A DNA stretch of 55,738 nucleotides, taken from the NCBI GenBank assembly GCA_964436635.1, contig CAYTDM010000014.1, positions 1-55,738 on the forward strand, written 5' to 3'. Shown here piece by piece: positions 43,584-52,846 of this stretch. The stretch comes from DASRQK01 sp964436635 (GTDB lineage Bacteria > Bacteroidota > Bacteroidia > Sphingobacteriales > Sphingobacteriaceae). The notes under the pieces are model-generated. The model was not told the origin of the DNA, did not search any database, and worked only from the letters and a program-made list of their open reading frames with translations. The position numbers were made by a program, and so were the translations under genes. Position 1 is the first letter of the stretch. The number at the start of each line of letters is the position of its first letter.

Positions 43584-44627
43584 ATGAAAGCGATATTTGA
43601 AAACTTTGACCCGAATGCCCCTGCTCAGAGCGGTAATTGCAATATTTTTGGACTTCCTTCTACAGAAGAGAACTCCGATCTGGTGATCGTTCCAGTGCCT
43701 TGGGATGTGACCACCAGTTATCGACCAGGTACGGCTGAAGGGCCGGCGCTCGTATACGAGGCCTCCATGCAAGTGGATTTATACGATGCCGACCATCCAG
43801 GAGCATGGAAAAATGGCTTTTACATGCAGCCTCTATCCGAGCATATTCGGAATAAAAGCAATGAGATGCGTGTGGTAGCGGAAGAAATTATTTCCGCCAT
43901 AGAGGATGGGGCAGATCCAAGCGAGCACGAGGGCTTAAGTCATCAACTTCAACAAGTCAACCAAGCATCCGAAGATTTAAATAATTGGGTGTATATGCAG
44001 ACGAAGACGCTTTTAGAGAACGGCAAAAAAGTCGCACTATTGGGTGGAGATCACAGCACCCCATATGGATTTATAAAAGCCTTGTCGGAGCGCCATGATT
44101 ATTTTGCTGTATTGCAAATCGATGCTCACATGGATTTGCGTGAAGCGTATGAAGATTTTAAATATTCCCATGCATCCATCATGTATAACGTCATTTCAGA
44201 TTTTAAAAATGTGGAATTGGTGCAAGTGGGTATTCGAGATTATTGCGACGAGGAAGTGCAATTTATGAAGGCAAATCCAAATCGAATTAAAACATTTTTC
44301 GATCGCGACATTAAACGTCAACAATATGAAGGGAAAACTTGGAAAGATTTGGTGGAAAGCTTTGTTGATTCCCTACCTCAACACGTTTATATCAGTTTTG
44401 ATATCGATGGATTAGATCCAAAACTATGTCCAAATACCGGCACGCCTGTTCCGGGTGGTTTCGAATTAGAACAAGTGTTTTATTTATTTGAGAAATTGAA
44501 GTCATCCGGAAAAATTCTTATCGGTTTTGATGTCAATGAGGTTTCTGGACAAGCCGATGGGGCAGATTCCATTGACCCGATCGTGGGAGCAAGGTTGTTA
44601 TATAAGTTGTGTGGCTACCTGGTTTAA
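43584..44627 (+). CDS. Arginase/agmatinase/formiminoglutamase family hydrolase
   Basis: Ureohydrolase-fold enzyme, 347 residues, with the di-manganese site complete: His157 in GGDHST, Asp180, His182 and Asp184 in DAHMD, Asp273 and Asp275 in SFDIDGLDP. The residues that would separate arginase, agmatinase and formimidoylglutamase cannot be judged here, so the substrate is left open. ATG 43584 is chosen because upstream in-frame codons run back through the tRNA gene and its terminator. It stands alone, downstream of tRNA-Ala. Confidence 0.88.
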   Translation: MKAIFENFDPNAPAQSGNCNIFGLPSTEENSDLVIVPVPWDVTTSYRPGTAEGPALVYEASMQVDLYDADHPGAWKNGFYMQPLSEHIRNKSNEMRVVAEEIISAIEDGADPSEHEGLSHQLQQVNQASEDLNNWVYMQTKTLLENGKKVALLGGDHSTPYGFIKALSERHDYFAVLQIDAHMDLREAYEDFKYSHASIMYNVISDFKNVELVQVGIRDYCDEEVQFMKANPNRIKTFFDRDIKRQQYEGKTWKDLVESFVDSLPQHVYISFDIDGLDPKLCPNTGTPVPGGFELEQVFYLFEKLKSSGKILIGFDVNEVSGQADGADSIDPIVGARLLYKLCGYLV

Positions 44628-44781
44628 TTCACATTATTTAACTTGTGTGCCTAATAATATTGGCCTTTCCATTGATTTCACATAAATATTACATAGCTTT
44701 GGGGTTGTGTAAGGTGTAATCTATTGCTTATCAATTAGCTGCCTTACTTGAACCATTAGTTTGAACCATTGAATTTTGATT

Positions 44782-45708
44782 ATGAAAAATCTTCTTCGTA
44801 CATCTTTAATGTCTTGTTGCGTATTTGCTTGCGCAATGACTATTCAGTTGCCAACTTCAAATGCTCAGTTATTAAGACGAGTCACTCAAAAAGTGACCGA
44901 GAAAATTGAAAATGAGGCTAATAAACGTGTAGATAAAAAAATAGATCAAGCTGTGAATAAAGGCTTTGATAAAATAGAACAATCGGCCGAAAAAGCATTA
45001 AAATCGAAGGCAGCAGATGCTGACGGCGAGAACTTTGCCAGCATGTTATCTCAATTATCCATGGGTGAACCCGCTAAAAAAGACGCATACACTTTCGATT
45101 TAGGTATTAATTACCAAATAGCGTCTGTGTCTGATGGGGAAAATTTCCAGAACGAAAGCTTAATATGGTATGGCAAAAATGGCTTGTTAGGCATAGAGGC
45201 AGAACAATCTGGAAATTTGATTACCACCGTCATGGACGAAGAACAATTGCTATTGTTTTTTGAAGCCGATAAAAGATACATGGCATTTGGCACAGGAAGC
45301 GCGGAAGGCATTATGGATGCGGTCGCAAACGAAGTGCAAACGGATGTAGAAACCGTTACCTCCACAGAGGAAGAGGATTTTAAATTGACACAATTAGGGA
45401 ATGAAACTTTTTTAGGTTATTCCTGTAAAGTATTTCTGATTGAGTCCAATAATCAACAAGCCAAGGTTTGGGTCACGGAAGAACTGTCTTTAGATATGAC
45501 AAAGTCTTTCCAAAATAAAATGGGGTCTTTTGGGCAATCTTCTGCCTATCAAATGATGCCAAAAGAATTAAAAAATTTGAATGGGGTTTTGTTGAAAATG
45601 GAGTCAAAAGACAAAACCACTCAAGATACAACCAGATTGGAGGCCACAAAAGTGATTGAAACGGGTAAAACCATTCAAACTTCTAAATACAATTATAGTG
45701 GAATGTAA
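44782..45708 (+). CDS. DUF4412-like exported protein
   Basis: 308 residues from ATG 44782 (the frame also opens two codons earlier at a TTG). A signal peptide ends near SNAQ (about 29). Next comes an amphipathic, charged helical segment (LRRVTQKVTEKIENEANKR, about 31-75), then a beta-rich part (about 90-305) resembling DUF4412: MDEEQLLLFFEADKRYMAF, GNETFLGYSCKVFLIE and VWVTEEL. Function unknown; such proteins are probably periplasmic. The stop lies inside an 11-bp hairpin shared with the convergent oxygenase gene. Confidence 0.75.
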   Translation: MKNLLRTSLMSCCVFACAMTIQLPTSNAQLLRRVTQKVTEKIENEANKRVDKKIDQAVNKGFDKIEQSAEKALKSKAADADGENFASMLSQLSMGEPAKKDAYTFDLGINYQIASVSDGENFQNESLIWYGKNGLLGIEAEQSGNLITTVMDEEQLLLFFEADKRYMAFGTGSAEGIMDAVANEVQTDVETVTSTEEEDFKLTQLGNETFLGYSCKVFLIESNNQQAKVWVTEELSLDMTKSFQNKMGSFGQSSAYQMMPKELKNLNGVLLKMESKDKTTQDTTRLEATKVIETGKTIQTSKYNYSGM

Positions 45709-45727
45709 GGATTTTTAATCCTTACAT
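45703..45727. terminator. Hairpin spanning the stop codons of two convergent genes
   Basis: A perfect 11-bp stem pairs 45703-45713 with 45717-45727 (ATGTAAGGATT) over a TTT loop. Its arms contain the final Met codon and stop of the DUF4412 gene (+) and, in mirror image, the final Met codon and stop of the original oxygenase frame (-). Probably a bidirectional terminator. Confidence 0.7.
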
Positions 45728-46668
45728 TTTTAATCCAATTTCTCTTAAACGTTCGTCTAAATATTGACCTGCCGTATAGTCTGCATACGCTTTAGGGTAT
45801 TTTTCACTAATGCATGAATCTAAACTCGCCAGATTCATCGTAGGTTTTGGATGCAGGAAAAATGGCACAGAGAATCGAGAGGTTTTCATTAATTCCCTTG
45901 GTGCGTAGTCGATTTTAATTTGTTGTTTGTTAAGCGTTGCAACATATCGCCTACATTCACGACGATGTCTTTTCCTTTAGCTTTGATTGGGAACCAAGAA
46001 CCATCTTTGGTCAGAACTTCTAAACCATCTGCACTGGCACCGATTAACAAGGTAATCAAATTTATGTCTTCATGAGCTCCTGCGCGAACGGCGTCAGCAG
46101 GCAGTGCGTCTGGATTTTCTATCGGGAAGTAGTGGATCGCTCTCAAAATAGAGTTTCCATTAAATACATGCTTTTCAAAATATCCTTCTTCTAAGCCTAA
46201 GTACAGGGCGATGGCTTTTAATAAATCTCTTCCCGTATCTTCTAATTTACGGTAAATTTCACCAGTAATCTGGTCAAAATCCTCTAATTCCGCAACTGCT
46301 GGGTTGTCTGGAAAGTCAGTTTTGCTGTATTCTTCGTCTCGAATGGTTTGTCCGCGTTGCCAAAATTCTTTTAAATCAGCAGCCATTGCACCCTTCGCTT
46401 TTTCCTTTCCTGGAGAAGTATATCCTCGTTGTCCTGCCAATTCTGGGAACTCGTACTTCGCCTTTACTTCAAGCGGTAAAGCAAAAAAAGCTTGGACCAC
46501 TTCGTACAAGCGATCGATTAATTCATCCGAAAGACCGTGATTCGCGATGGTGACAAAACCAGTTTCATTGAAGGCGCGACCTATTTCATCCGAAAATTGT
46601 TTTCTCTGATCTGCGTCGCCATGGGTGAATTGCTTCAAATCTAAGCGAGGAATATTGACTGTACTCAT
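45722..46668 (-). pseudogene. 2OG-Fe(II) oxygenase (isopenicillin N synthase-like), frameshifted near the C terminus
   Basis: Iron/2-oxoglutarate-dependent dioxygenase family. The intact frame from ATG 46668 covers 259 residues, with iron ligands His199, Asp201 (AHEDINLITLL) and His256 (STTH), then ends early at 45889. The normal ending is present in another frame (45722-45890): PRELMKTSRFSVPFFLHP, then AGQYLDERLREIGLKM. The usual HRVVNPP between STTH and PRE is missing, which fits a 16-bp deletion between two CACC copies. The cut protein lacks the RxS motif (RFS) that binds 2-oxoglutarate, so it is probably inactive, unless this is a sequencing or assembly error. Substrate unknown. Confidence 0.85.
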
Positions 46669-46856
46669 GTTTATCGGGTTCTAATATGCGTTTTCTTTTA
46701 CAACTTAAAAAGCGTTTAGCATGTGTGTAAATTAGGGTAAATATAAATTAAATACCAAAATAATGTAGAAAAATTTGTTTTGTAAAATTTAACACTTAAA
46801 TTTGCTATGCAAGCATAGTAATTTATAACCATATTTAACCAATATTGCCCATTCGC

Positions 46857-47324
46857 ATGTATAACGACAATACCATCGATTATTATTTGAAGTCTGCATG
46901 GCAATCGGCAGTCAATAAATACAATCAAATAGCGTCCAAGTTTGGCATCACCCAAGCGACCGGGTATGTATTAATTAATATTCATCGCGATGGAACACCT
47001 GTTTCGCAAATCGCAAATTTAATGGGGGTGAAAACCACCAGTTTATCAAGAATTCTAAATAATTTAGAAGAAATGGACTTGATTTATCGTAAAGTGAATG
47101 CTGCAGATAAGCGATCAGTCAAAGTGTTTTTAACGCCATATGGGGTTGAAAAACGAAAAATTGCGAAGCAAGTTGTAAAGGAGTTTAATGCATTTTTAGA
47201 TGAACATCTGGGAGAGCAAGAGCGACAAAGCCTGATACAATCCTTGGCTAGAATTAATCAGTTAGCACAACAATATCAGCCAACCAGCGAGATAGTAGAA
47301 AACGAAAATGAATTTGCATCTTAA
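46857..47324 (+). CDS. MarR family transcriptional regulator of the fatty-acid operon
   Basis: 155 residues with a winged helix-turn-helix: FGITQATGYVLINIHRDGT, GTPVSQIANLMGVKTTSLSR for the recognition helices, then LIYRKVNAADKRSVKVFLTPYG for the wing. It lies 12 bp upstream of the beta-oxidation genes on the same strand, so it is probably an acyl-CoA-responsive repressor of its own operon (an inference from position). The ATG at 46857 is preferred to a TTG 12 bp upstream. The 188-bp gap before it is shared with the divergent oxygenase gene and should hold its operator. Confidence 0.88.
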   Translation: MYNDNTIDYYLKSAWQSAVNKYNQIASKFGITQATGYVLINIHRDGTPVSQIANLMGVKTTSLSRILNNLEEMDLIYRKVNAADKRSVKVFLTPYGVEKRKIAKQVVKEFNAFLDEHLGEQERQSLIQSLARINQLAQQYQPTSEIVENENEFAS

Positions 47325-47336
47325 AATAGATTAGAA

Positions 47337-49763
47337 ATGAATAGAAGCATAAAAAAAGTTGCCATATTGGGTTCCGGAGTCATGGGCTCAAGAATTGCCT
47401 GTCACTTTGCCAATATCGGTGTAGAAGTATTATTACTGGATATCGTGCCTGCTTCCCTTTTGCCTGCTGAAGAAGCAAAGGGCTTGACACTCGATCACCC
47501 AGCAGTTCGCAATAGAATTGTGAACCAATCCTTACAAACTGCCTTAACGACCAATCCATCCCCTATTTATAGTAAAAATAATGTCAAGTTAATCCGTACA
47601 GGAAACTTTACAGATAATATGAAGGATATCGCAGGAGTGGATTGGATCATTGAAGTGGTGGTGGAACGATTGGATATTAAAAAGTCTGTTTTTGAACAAG
47701 TAGAACAATATCGTAAACCAGGAACCTTAATCACTTCGAATACATCAGGAATTCCGATTCATATGATGGCAGAAGGACGGAGTGATGATTTTAAAGCACA
47801 CTTCTGTGGCACCCACTTTTTTAACCCACCGAGGTACTTAAAGTTATTAGAAATCATTCCGACCGCAGATACAAAATCGGATATCGTGGACTTTTTAATG
47901 GAGTATGGAGATAAATATTTAGGTAAAACAACGGTTTTATGTAAAGACACTCCTGCCTTTATCGGAAACAGAATCGGGGTTTATTCCATGTTGGCACTGA
48001 CCCATTTGGTTGAAAAAATGGACTTGACCGTCGAAGAGGTGGATAAATTTACAGGTCCAGCTATGGGGCATCCGAAATCTGCTACCTTCCGTACTGCCGA
48101 TGTAGTAGGCTTAGATACCATGGTGAATGTGGCCAATGGCTTATATGAAAATGCTCCTAATGACGAAGCGAGAGAAGCCTTTAAATTACCGGCATACATT
48201 CAAAAAATGGCCGAGCAAAAATGGTTAGGCGAGAAAACTAAACAAGGTTTTTATAAAAAGGTAAAAGATGCCAGTGGAAAAAGCGAAATCTTAACTTTAG
48301 ATCTAAAGACCTTAGAATACCGTTCTCAAAACAAGGTGAAATCTGCAACGTTGGAACAAACCAAAGGCGTAGACAACCTTAAGAAAAGAATGAAAGTGTT
48401 CGAATCGGGAAAAGACACAGCAGGAGCATTTTTCCGTGCGATGCATTATCCTTTATTTGAATACGTATCTAAACGTGTTCCTGAAATTACGGATGAGTTT
48501 TTCCGCATTGACGACGCGATGAGAGCGGGATTTGGATGGGAACTTGGACCGTTTGAAGTATGGGATGCATTGGGAGTGAAGGAAACGATTGAACGCATTC
48601 GCACAGAAGAAAAGCGCATTCCTGGACATACCGGTGATGTGGCTGCTTGGGTGCATGAAATGTTGGAAAATGGCTGCGAATCGTTCTACAAAGTTATCGA
48701 CGGCGTTAAAAATTATTATGATATCTCGACCAAGGCTTACCGCCCAATTCCTGGCACTGAATCCTTAATTATTTTAGACAACCTGCGTGAAACCAAAACT
48801 GTTTGGAAAAACACAGGTGTTACCATAATTGATTTGGGTGATGGAATTTTGAATTGTGAGTTTCATACCAAAATGAATACCATCGGAGGCGATGTGATTC
48901 AGGGTATTAATAAAGCAATTGACTTGGCTGAAAAAGAGTACAGAGGATTAGTGATCAGTAATGATGGTGCTAATTTTTCTGCTGGCGCAAACATAGGCTT
49001 AATCTTTATGATGGCAGTGGAACAGGATTGGGACGAATTAAATATGGCGACCAAAATGTTCCAAAATACAGCTATGCGCATCCGTTATTCTTCGATTCCA
49101 GTGGTCATGGCTCCATTCAACTTGACTTTGGGCGGAGGATGTGAGTTCTCCATGCACGCCGATTGGGTACAAATGCACGCCGAAACCTATATGGGATTGG
49201 TAGAGTTTGGAGTGGGTGTGATTCCGGGTGGAGGAGGTTCGAAAGAATTTGCGCTTCGCGTATCCGACGAATTAAAAGAGGGACAGATCGCTCAAAATCT
49301 TTTAAGAGAACGATTCTTAACCATTGGGCAGGCTAAAGTCTCCACTTCTGCGATCGAAGCCTATGAATTAGGTTACATGCAAAAAGGAAAGTTTGGCATC
49401 ACCATGAATCGCGCACGGTTGATCGCTGACGCAAAAGCAAAAGCTGTGGAATTAGCAGATGCTGGGTACACGCAACCGGCTCCAAGAAATGATATCAAGG
49501 TATTAGGTAAACAAGGGTTAGGCATCGTGTACGTGGGCGCAAATACCATGAAGTCAGGAAACTTTATTTCAGAACACGACCAAAAAATCTCAGAGAAATT
49601 AGGTTGGGTGATGTGTGGAGGTGACTTGTCTCAGATGACGGAGGTTTCGGAACAATACTTATTAGATATTGAGCGGGAGGCCTTTTTATCACTTTGTACG
49701 GAGAAGAAAACGCTGGAACGTATTCAGCACATGTTAACTACTGGTAAACCATTAAGAAATTAA
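47337..49763 (+). CDS. fadN: Fused 3-hydroxyacyl-CoA dehydrogenase / enoyl-CoA hydratase
   Basis: Carries out the hydration and second oxidation of beta-oxidation. 808 residues: an N-terminal NAD-binding 3-hydroxyacyl-CoA dehydrogenase (GSGVMGSRIACHFANIG, about 11-27; GTHFFNPPRYLKLLEIIP), and a C-terminal crotonase-fold hydratase (about 490-720) with the oxyanion-hole FSAGANIGL, GGGCEFSMHAD and MGLVEFGVGVIPGGGG. This order (dehydrogenase first) is that of Bacillus FadN, opposite to E. coli FadB. It is second in an operon with marR, thiolase and acyl-CoA dehydrogenase. Confidence 0.93.
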   Translation: MNRSIKKVAILGSGVMGSRIACHFANIGVEVLLLDIVPASLLPAEEAKGLTLDHPAVRNRIVNQSLQTALTTNPSPIYSKNNVKLIRTGNFTDNMKDIAGVDWIIEVVVERLDIKKSVFEQVEQYRKPGTLITSNTSGIPIHMMAEGRSDDFKAHFCGTHFFNPPRYLKLLEIIPTADTKSDIVDFLMEYGDKYLGKTTVLCKDTPAFIGNRIGVYSMLALTHLVEKMDLTVEEVDKFTGPAMGHPKSATFRTADVVGLDTMVNVANGLYENAPNDEAREAFKLPAYIQKMAEQKWLGEKTKQGFYKKVKDASGKSEILTLDLKTLEYRSQNKVKSATLEQTKGVDNLKKRMKVFESGKDTAGAFFRAMHYPLFEYVSKRVPEITDEFFRIDDAMRAGFGWELGPFEVWDALGVKETIERIRTEEKRIPGHTGDVAAWVHEMLENGCESFYKVIDGVKNYYDISTKAYRPIPGTESLIILDNLRETKTVWKNTGVTIIDLGDGILNCEFHTKMNTIGGDVIQGINKAIDLAEKEYRGLVISNDGANFSAGANIGLIFMMAVEQDWDELNMATKMFQNTAMRIRYSSIPVVMAPFNLTLGGGCEFSMHADWVQMHAETYMGLVEFGVGVIPGGGGSKEFALRVSDELKEGQIAQNLLRERFLTIGQAKVSTSAIEAYELGYMQKGKFGITMNRARLIADAKAKAVELADAGYTQPAPRNDIKVLGKQGLGIVYVGANTMKSGNFISEHDQKISEKLGWVMCGGDLSQMTEVSEQYLLDIEREAFLSLCTEKKTLERIQHMLTTGKPLRN

Positions 49764-49767
49764 GATC

Positions 49768-50943
49768 ATGAATGCATATATAGTTGCTGGATACCGTACA
49801 GCAGTCGGTAAAGCACCAAGAGGAGTATTTCGTTTCACAAGAGCAGACGAATTAGCAGCAGAAGTTGTAAAGCATTTAGTGGCTTCTGTGCCAAATTTAG
49901 ATAAAGAGCAGATTGATGATGTGATTGTGGGGAATGCCACACCAGAAGCAGAACAAGGATTAAACATCGGCCGGATGATCTCATTAATGGGATTGGACAC
50001 AGATAAAGTTCCAGGTGTGACGGTGAATCGTTATTGCGCATCTGGATTGGAAACCATTGCGACAGCGGTAGCAAAAATTGAAGCCGGCATGGCGGATATT
50101 ATTGTGGCTGGTGGGGTAGAAGTGATGTCAGGAATGCCTTTTGGAGGTTGGAAAATCGTTCCACATCCGGAAGTGGCAAAGAAACATCCTGATTGGTATT
50201 GGGGAATGGGTTTGACAGCGGAAGCAGTCGCCAAAGAATTTAACGTCTCTCGAGAAGATCAAGATGAGTTTGCATTTCATTCTCACAGAAAAGCGATCGA
50301 AGCACAAAAAAATGGGAGCTTGAACGCTGGGATCGTGCCGATTACAGTGCGTGAGAACTACTTAGAAAACGGTAAAAAAATTAAAACCAGAGAGTATACG
50401 GTAGATTCCGACGAAGGACCTCGTGCGGACACCAGCATTGAAGCATTGGCGAGATTGAGACCGGTGTTTGCGGCTGGGGGTTCGGTGACCGCTGGTAACT
50501 CTTCGCAAACTTCGGATGGAGCAGCCTTTGTATTAGTGGTTTCAGAACGAAAACTGAAAGAGTTAGGGGTAGATCCAATCGCACGTTTAGTAAGCTACCA
50601 TGTGGCGGGTGTGCCACCAAGAATTATGGGAATTGGACCTGTTGAGGCTATTCCAGGCGCTTTGAAAAAGGCGGATTTGAAGTTGGATCAGATCGATTTA
50701 ATTGAGTTAAATGAGGCTTTTGCTTCGCAATCACTCGCGATCGTACGTACATTAGGCATTAATCCAGATGTGTTAAATGTGAACGGAGGTGCGATTGCTT
50801 TGGGTCACCCACTTGGATGTAGTGGTGCCAAATTATCGGTCCAAATTTTTAATGAATTACAAAGAAGAAATAAAAAATACGGCATGGTGACCATGTGCGT
50901 AGGCACCGGACAAGGAGCTGCAGGTATTTTTGAAATGTTATAG
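49768..50943 (+). CDS. fadA: Acetyl-CoA C-acyltransferase (3-ketoacyl-CoA thiolase)
   Basis: Thiolytic cleavage of 3-ketoacyl-CoA, the last step of beta-oxidation. 391 residues with all catalytic residues: nucleophile Cys90 in NRYCASGLE, His347 in GGAIALGHPLGCSGA and Cys377 in CVGTGQGAA. Only 4 bp separate it from the fused dehydrogenase/hydratase gene, so the two are co-expressed and probably form one complex. Confidence 0.95.
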   Translation: MNAYIVAGYRTAVGKAPRGVFRFTRADELAAEVVKHLVASVPNLDKEQIDDVIVGNATPEAEQGLNIGRMISLMGLDTDKVPGVTVNRYCASGLETIATAVAKIEAGMADIIVAGGVEVMSGMPFGGWKIVPHPEVAKKHPDWYWGMGLTAEAVAKEFNVSREDQDEFAFHSHRKAIEAQKNGSLNAGIVPITVRENYLENGKKIKTREYTVDSDEGPRADTSIEALARLRPVFAAGGSVTAGNSSQTSDGAAFVLVVSERKLKELGVDPIARLVSYHVAGVPPRIMGIGPVEAIPGALKKADLKLDQIDLIELNEAFASQSLAIVRTLGINPDVLNVNGGAIALGHPLGCSGAKLSVQIFNELQRRNKKYGMVTMCVGTGQGAAGIFEML

Positions 50944-50969
50944 GAATAGATATTTTAAATTTTTGAGTT

Positions 50970-52760
50970 ATGGCTACTGAAAATAAAAAAACGATAAAAG
51001 GTGGAGAATTTGTGATCCGCGACACACACTACCAAGATGTTTTTATTCCGGAAGAGTTCGATGAAGAACAACAAATGATCAAACAGACTTGCCAGGATTT
51101 CTTGGAAGCTGAAGTGAGCCCAAATTTAGATCGCATCGACGCTTTAGAAGATGGATTGATGCCAAGTCTATTGGATAAGGCTGGGGAGTTAGGATTGTTA
51201 AGTGTTTCGATACCCGAGCAATATGGTGGATTTGGGAAGAATTTTAACACGTCCATGTTGGTGGCCGATGTGATTGGTGCTGGGCACTCGTTTGCGGTAG
51301 CGCTTTCTGCACACACAGGAATCGGTACGCTGCCAATTTTATATTATGGAAATGAAGAGCAGAAGCAAAAATACATTCCAAAATTAGCGACCGGTGAATG
51401 GAAAGCGGCTTACTGTTTGACAGAGCCAAATTCCGGTTCAGATGCGAATTCAGGTCGTACTGCTGCTAAATTGAATGAGGCGGGCACCCATTACATTATT
51501 AATGGGCAAAAGATGTGGATTACAAACGGTGGGTTTGCAGACATCTTTATCGTATTTGCTAAGATTGACGATGACAAAAATTTAACTGCGTTTATTGTGG
51601 AGCGTGATTTTGGAGGCATTACTATGAATCCAGAAGAGCATAAATTAGGTATTAAAGGTTCTTCAACGCGCCAAATTTTCTTTAATGATTGTGCGGTTCC
51701 CGTAGAGAACATGTTGTCTGAACGTGAAAATGGGTTTAAAATCGCGGTGAATATTTTAAATATTGGTCGGATTAAGTTAGGTGCTTCTGCGATTGGGTCT
51801 TCCAGAGCGGTGATTAATCAAGCGATTAATTATTCGAATGAGCGCGTGCAATTTAATCTTCCAATTTCTAAATTCGGTGCGATTCGCTACAAGATCGCTG
51901 AAATGGCGGTGCGTAATTTTGCATTAGAATCAGCAGCCTATCGTGCGGGTCAGAATATTGACGATGCGTACGATGCATTAGTGGCAGGGGGCATGGATGA
52001 AGGGAAAGCGAAGTTAAAATCGACCGAGCAATTTGCGATCGAATGTGCGATCATTAAAGTTTGGGGATCAGAAATGTTGGATTATGTGGTGGATGAAGGG
52101 GTTCAGATTTATGGAGGTATGGGCTACTCAGCCGATGCTCCTATGGAAAGAGCTTACCGGGATTCCCGCATTAATCGAATCTTCGAAGGAACGAATGAAG
52201 TGAATCGTTTGCTGATCGTAGACATGTTATTAAAACGTGCGTTAAAAGGCGAATTGGACTTAATGGGTCCTGCTCAAGCCGTAGCGGGTGAGTTGATGGC
52301 GATTCCTGATTTTGGAGAAGAGGACGATGCACCTTTTGCTTACGAAAAGAAAATTCTTAAAAATCTTAAGAAAGCAGGTTTATTAGTAGCAGGTGCTGCG
52401 GTGCAAAAATTAATGATGACCTTGTCGAAAGAACAAGAAATATTAATGAATATCGCAGATATCATTGGTTATGTATATGTGGCGGAATCTACGTTGCTAA
52501 GAGCAGAAAAACTGTATCATCAACGGGGTGCTGAGGCAGTGGAAGGTGAATTAGATATCGCAAGAATTTACTTACACACAGCGATTGATAAAGTTCATAT
52601 GGCTGGAAAAGAAGCGTTAAATTCATTCGCTGAAGGCGACGAATTGAAAATGATGATGGTGGGCTTAAGAAGATTTACGAAAGCGGAGCCATTTAACATA
52701 AAAGATGCTCGTCAAAGAATTGCTAAACGTTTAATCGAAGCAAATCGTTACGACTTTTAA
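50970..52760 (+). CDS. fadE: Acyl-CoA dehydrogenase (FadE, long form)
   Basis: FAD-dependent first step of beta-oxidation. 596 residues: the usual dehydrogenase core (EQYGGFGKNFN, YCLTEPNSGSDA, MWITNGGFAD, then YGGMGYSADAPMERAYRD) with the catalytic Glu in FEGTNEVNR (about residue 405), plus a roughly 170-residue C-terminal helical extension typical of VLCAD/Bacillus FadE-type enzymes that handle longer chains. It starts 26 bp after fadA and ends the operon at a strong terminator. Confidence 0.94.
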   Translation: MATENKKTIKGGEFVIRDTHYQDVFIPEEFDEEQQMIKQTCQDFLEAEVSPNLDRIDALEDGLMPSLLDKAGELGLLSVSIPEQYGGFGKNFNTSMLVADVIGAGHSFAVALSAHTGIGTLPILYYGNEEQKQKYIPKLATGEWKAAYCLTEPNSGSDANSGRTAAKLNEAGTHYIINGQKMWITNGGFADIFIVFAKIDDDKNLTAFIVERDFGGITMNPEEHKLGIKGSSTRQIFFNDCAVPVENMLSERENGFKIAVNILNIGRIKLGASAIGSSRAVINQAINYSNERVQFNLPISKFGAIRYKIAEMAVRNFALESAAYRAGQNIDDAYDALVAGGMDEGKAKLKSTEQFAIECAIIKVWGSEMLDYVVDEGVQIYGGMGYSADAPMERAYRDSRINRIFEGTNEVNRLLIVDMLLKRALKGELDLMGPAQAVAGELMAIPDFGEEDDAPFAYEKKILKNLKKAGLLVAGAAVQKLMMTLSKEQEILMNIADIIGYVYVAESTLLRAEKLYHQRGAEAVEGELDIARIYLHTAIDKVHMAGKEALNSFAEGDELKMMMVGLRRFTKAEPFNIKDARQRIAKRLIEANRYDF

Positions 52761-52800
52761 TCAACCTAAAAAACTGCTTTGCAAACACATGAAAAGCAGG

Positions 52801-52832
52801 CCGGCCCATGAAAATGGGCCGGTTTTTTTTTT
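52801..52832 (+). terminator. Intrinsic terminator of the beta-oxidation operon
   Basis: CCGGCCCAT (52801-52809) pairs with ATGGGCCGG (52814-52822) over a GAAA loop, followed by ten T. It sits between fadE and the convergent symporter gene. Confidence 0.93.
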
Positions 52833-52846
52833 AGTTAATCAAATGC

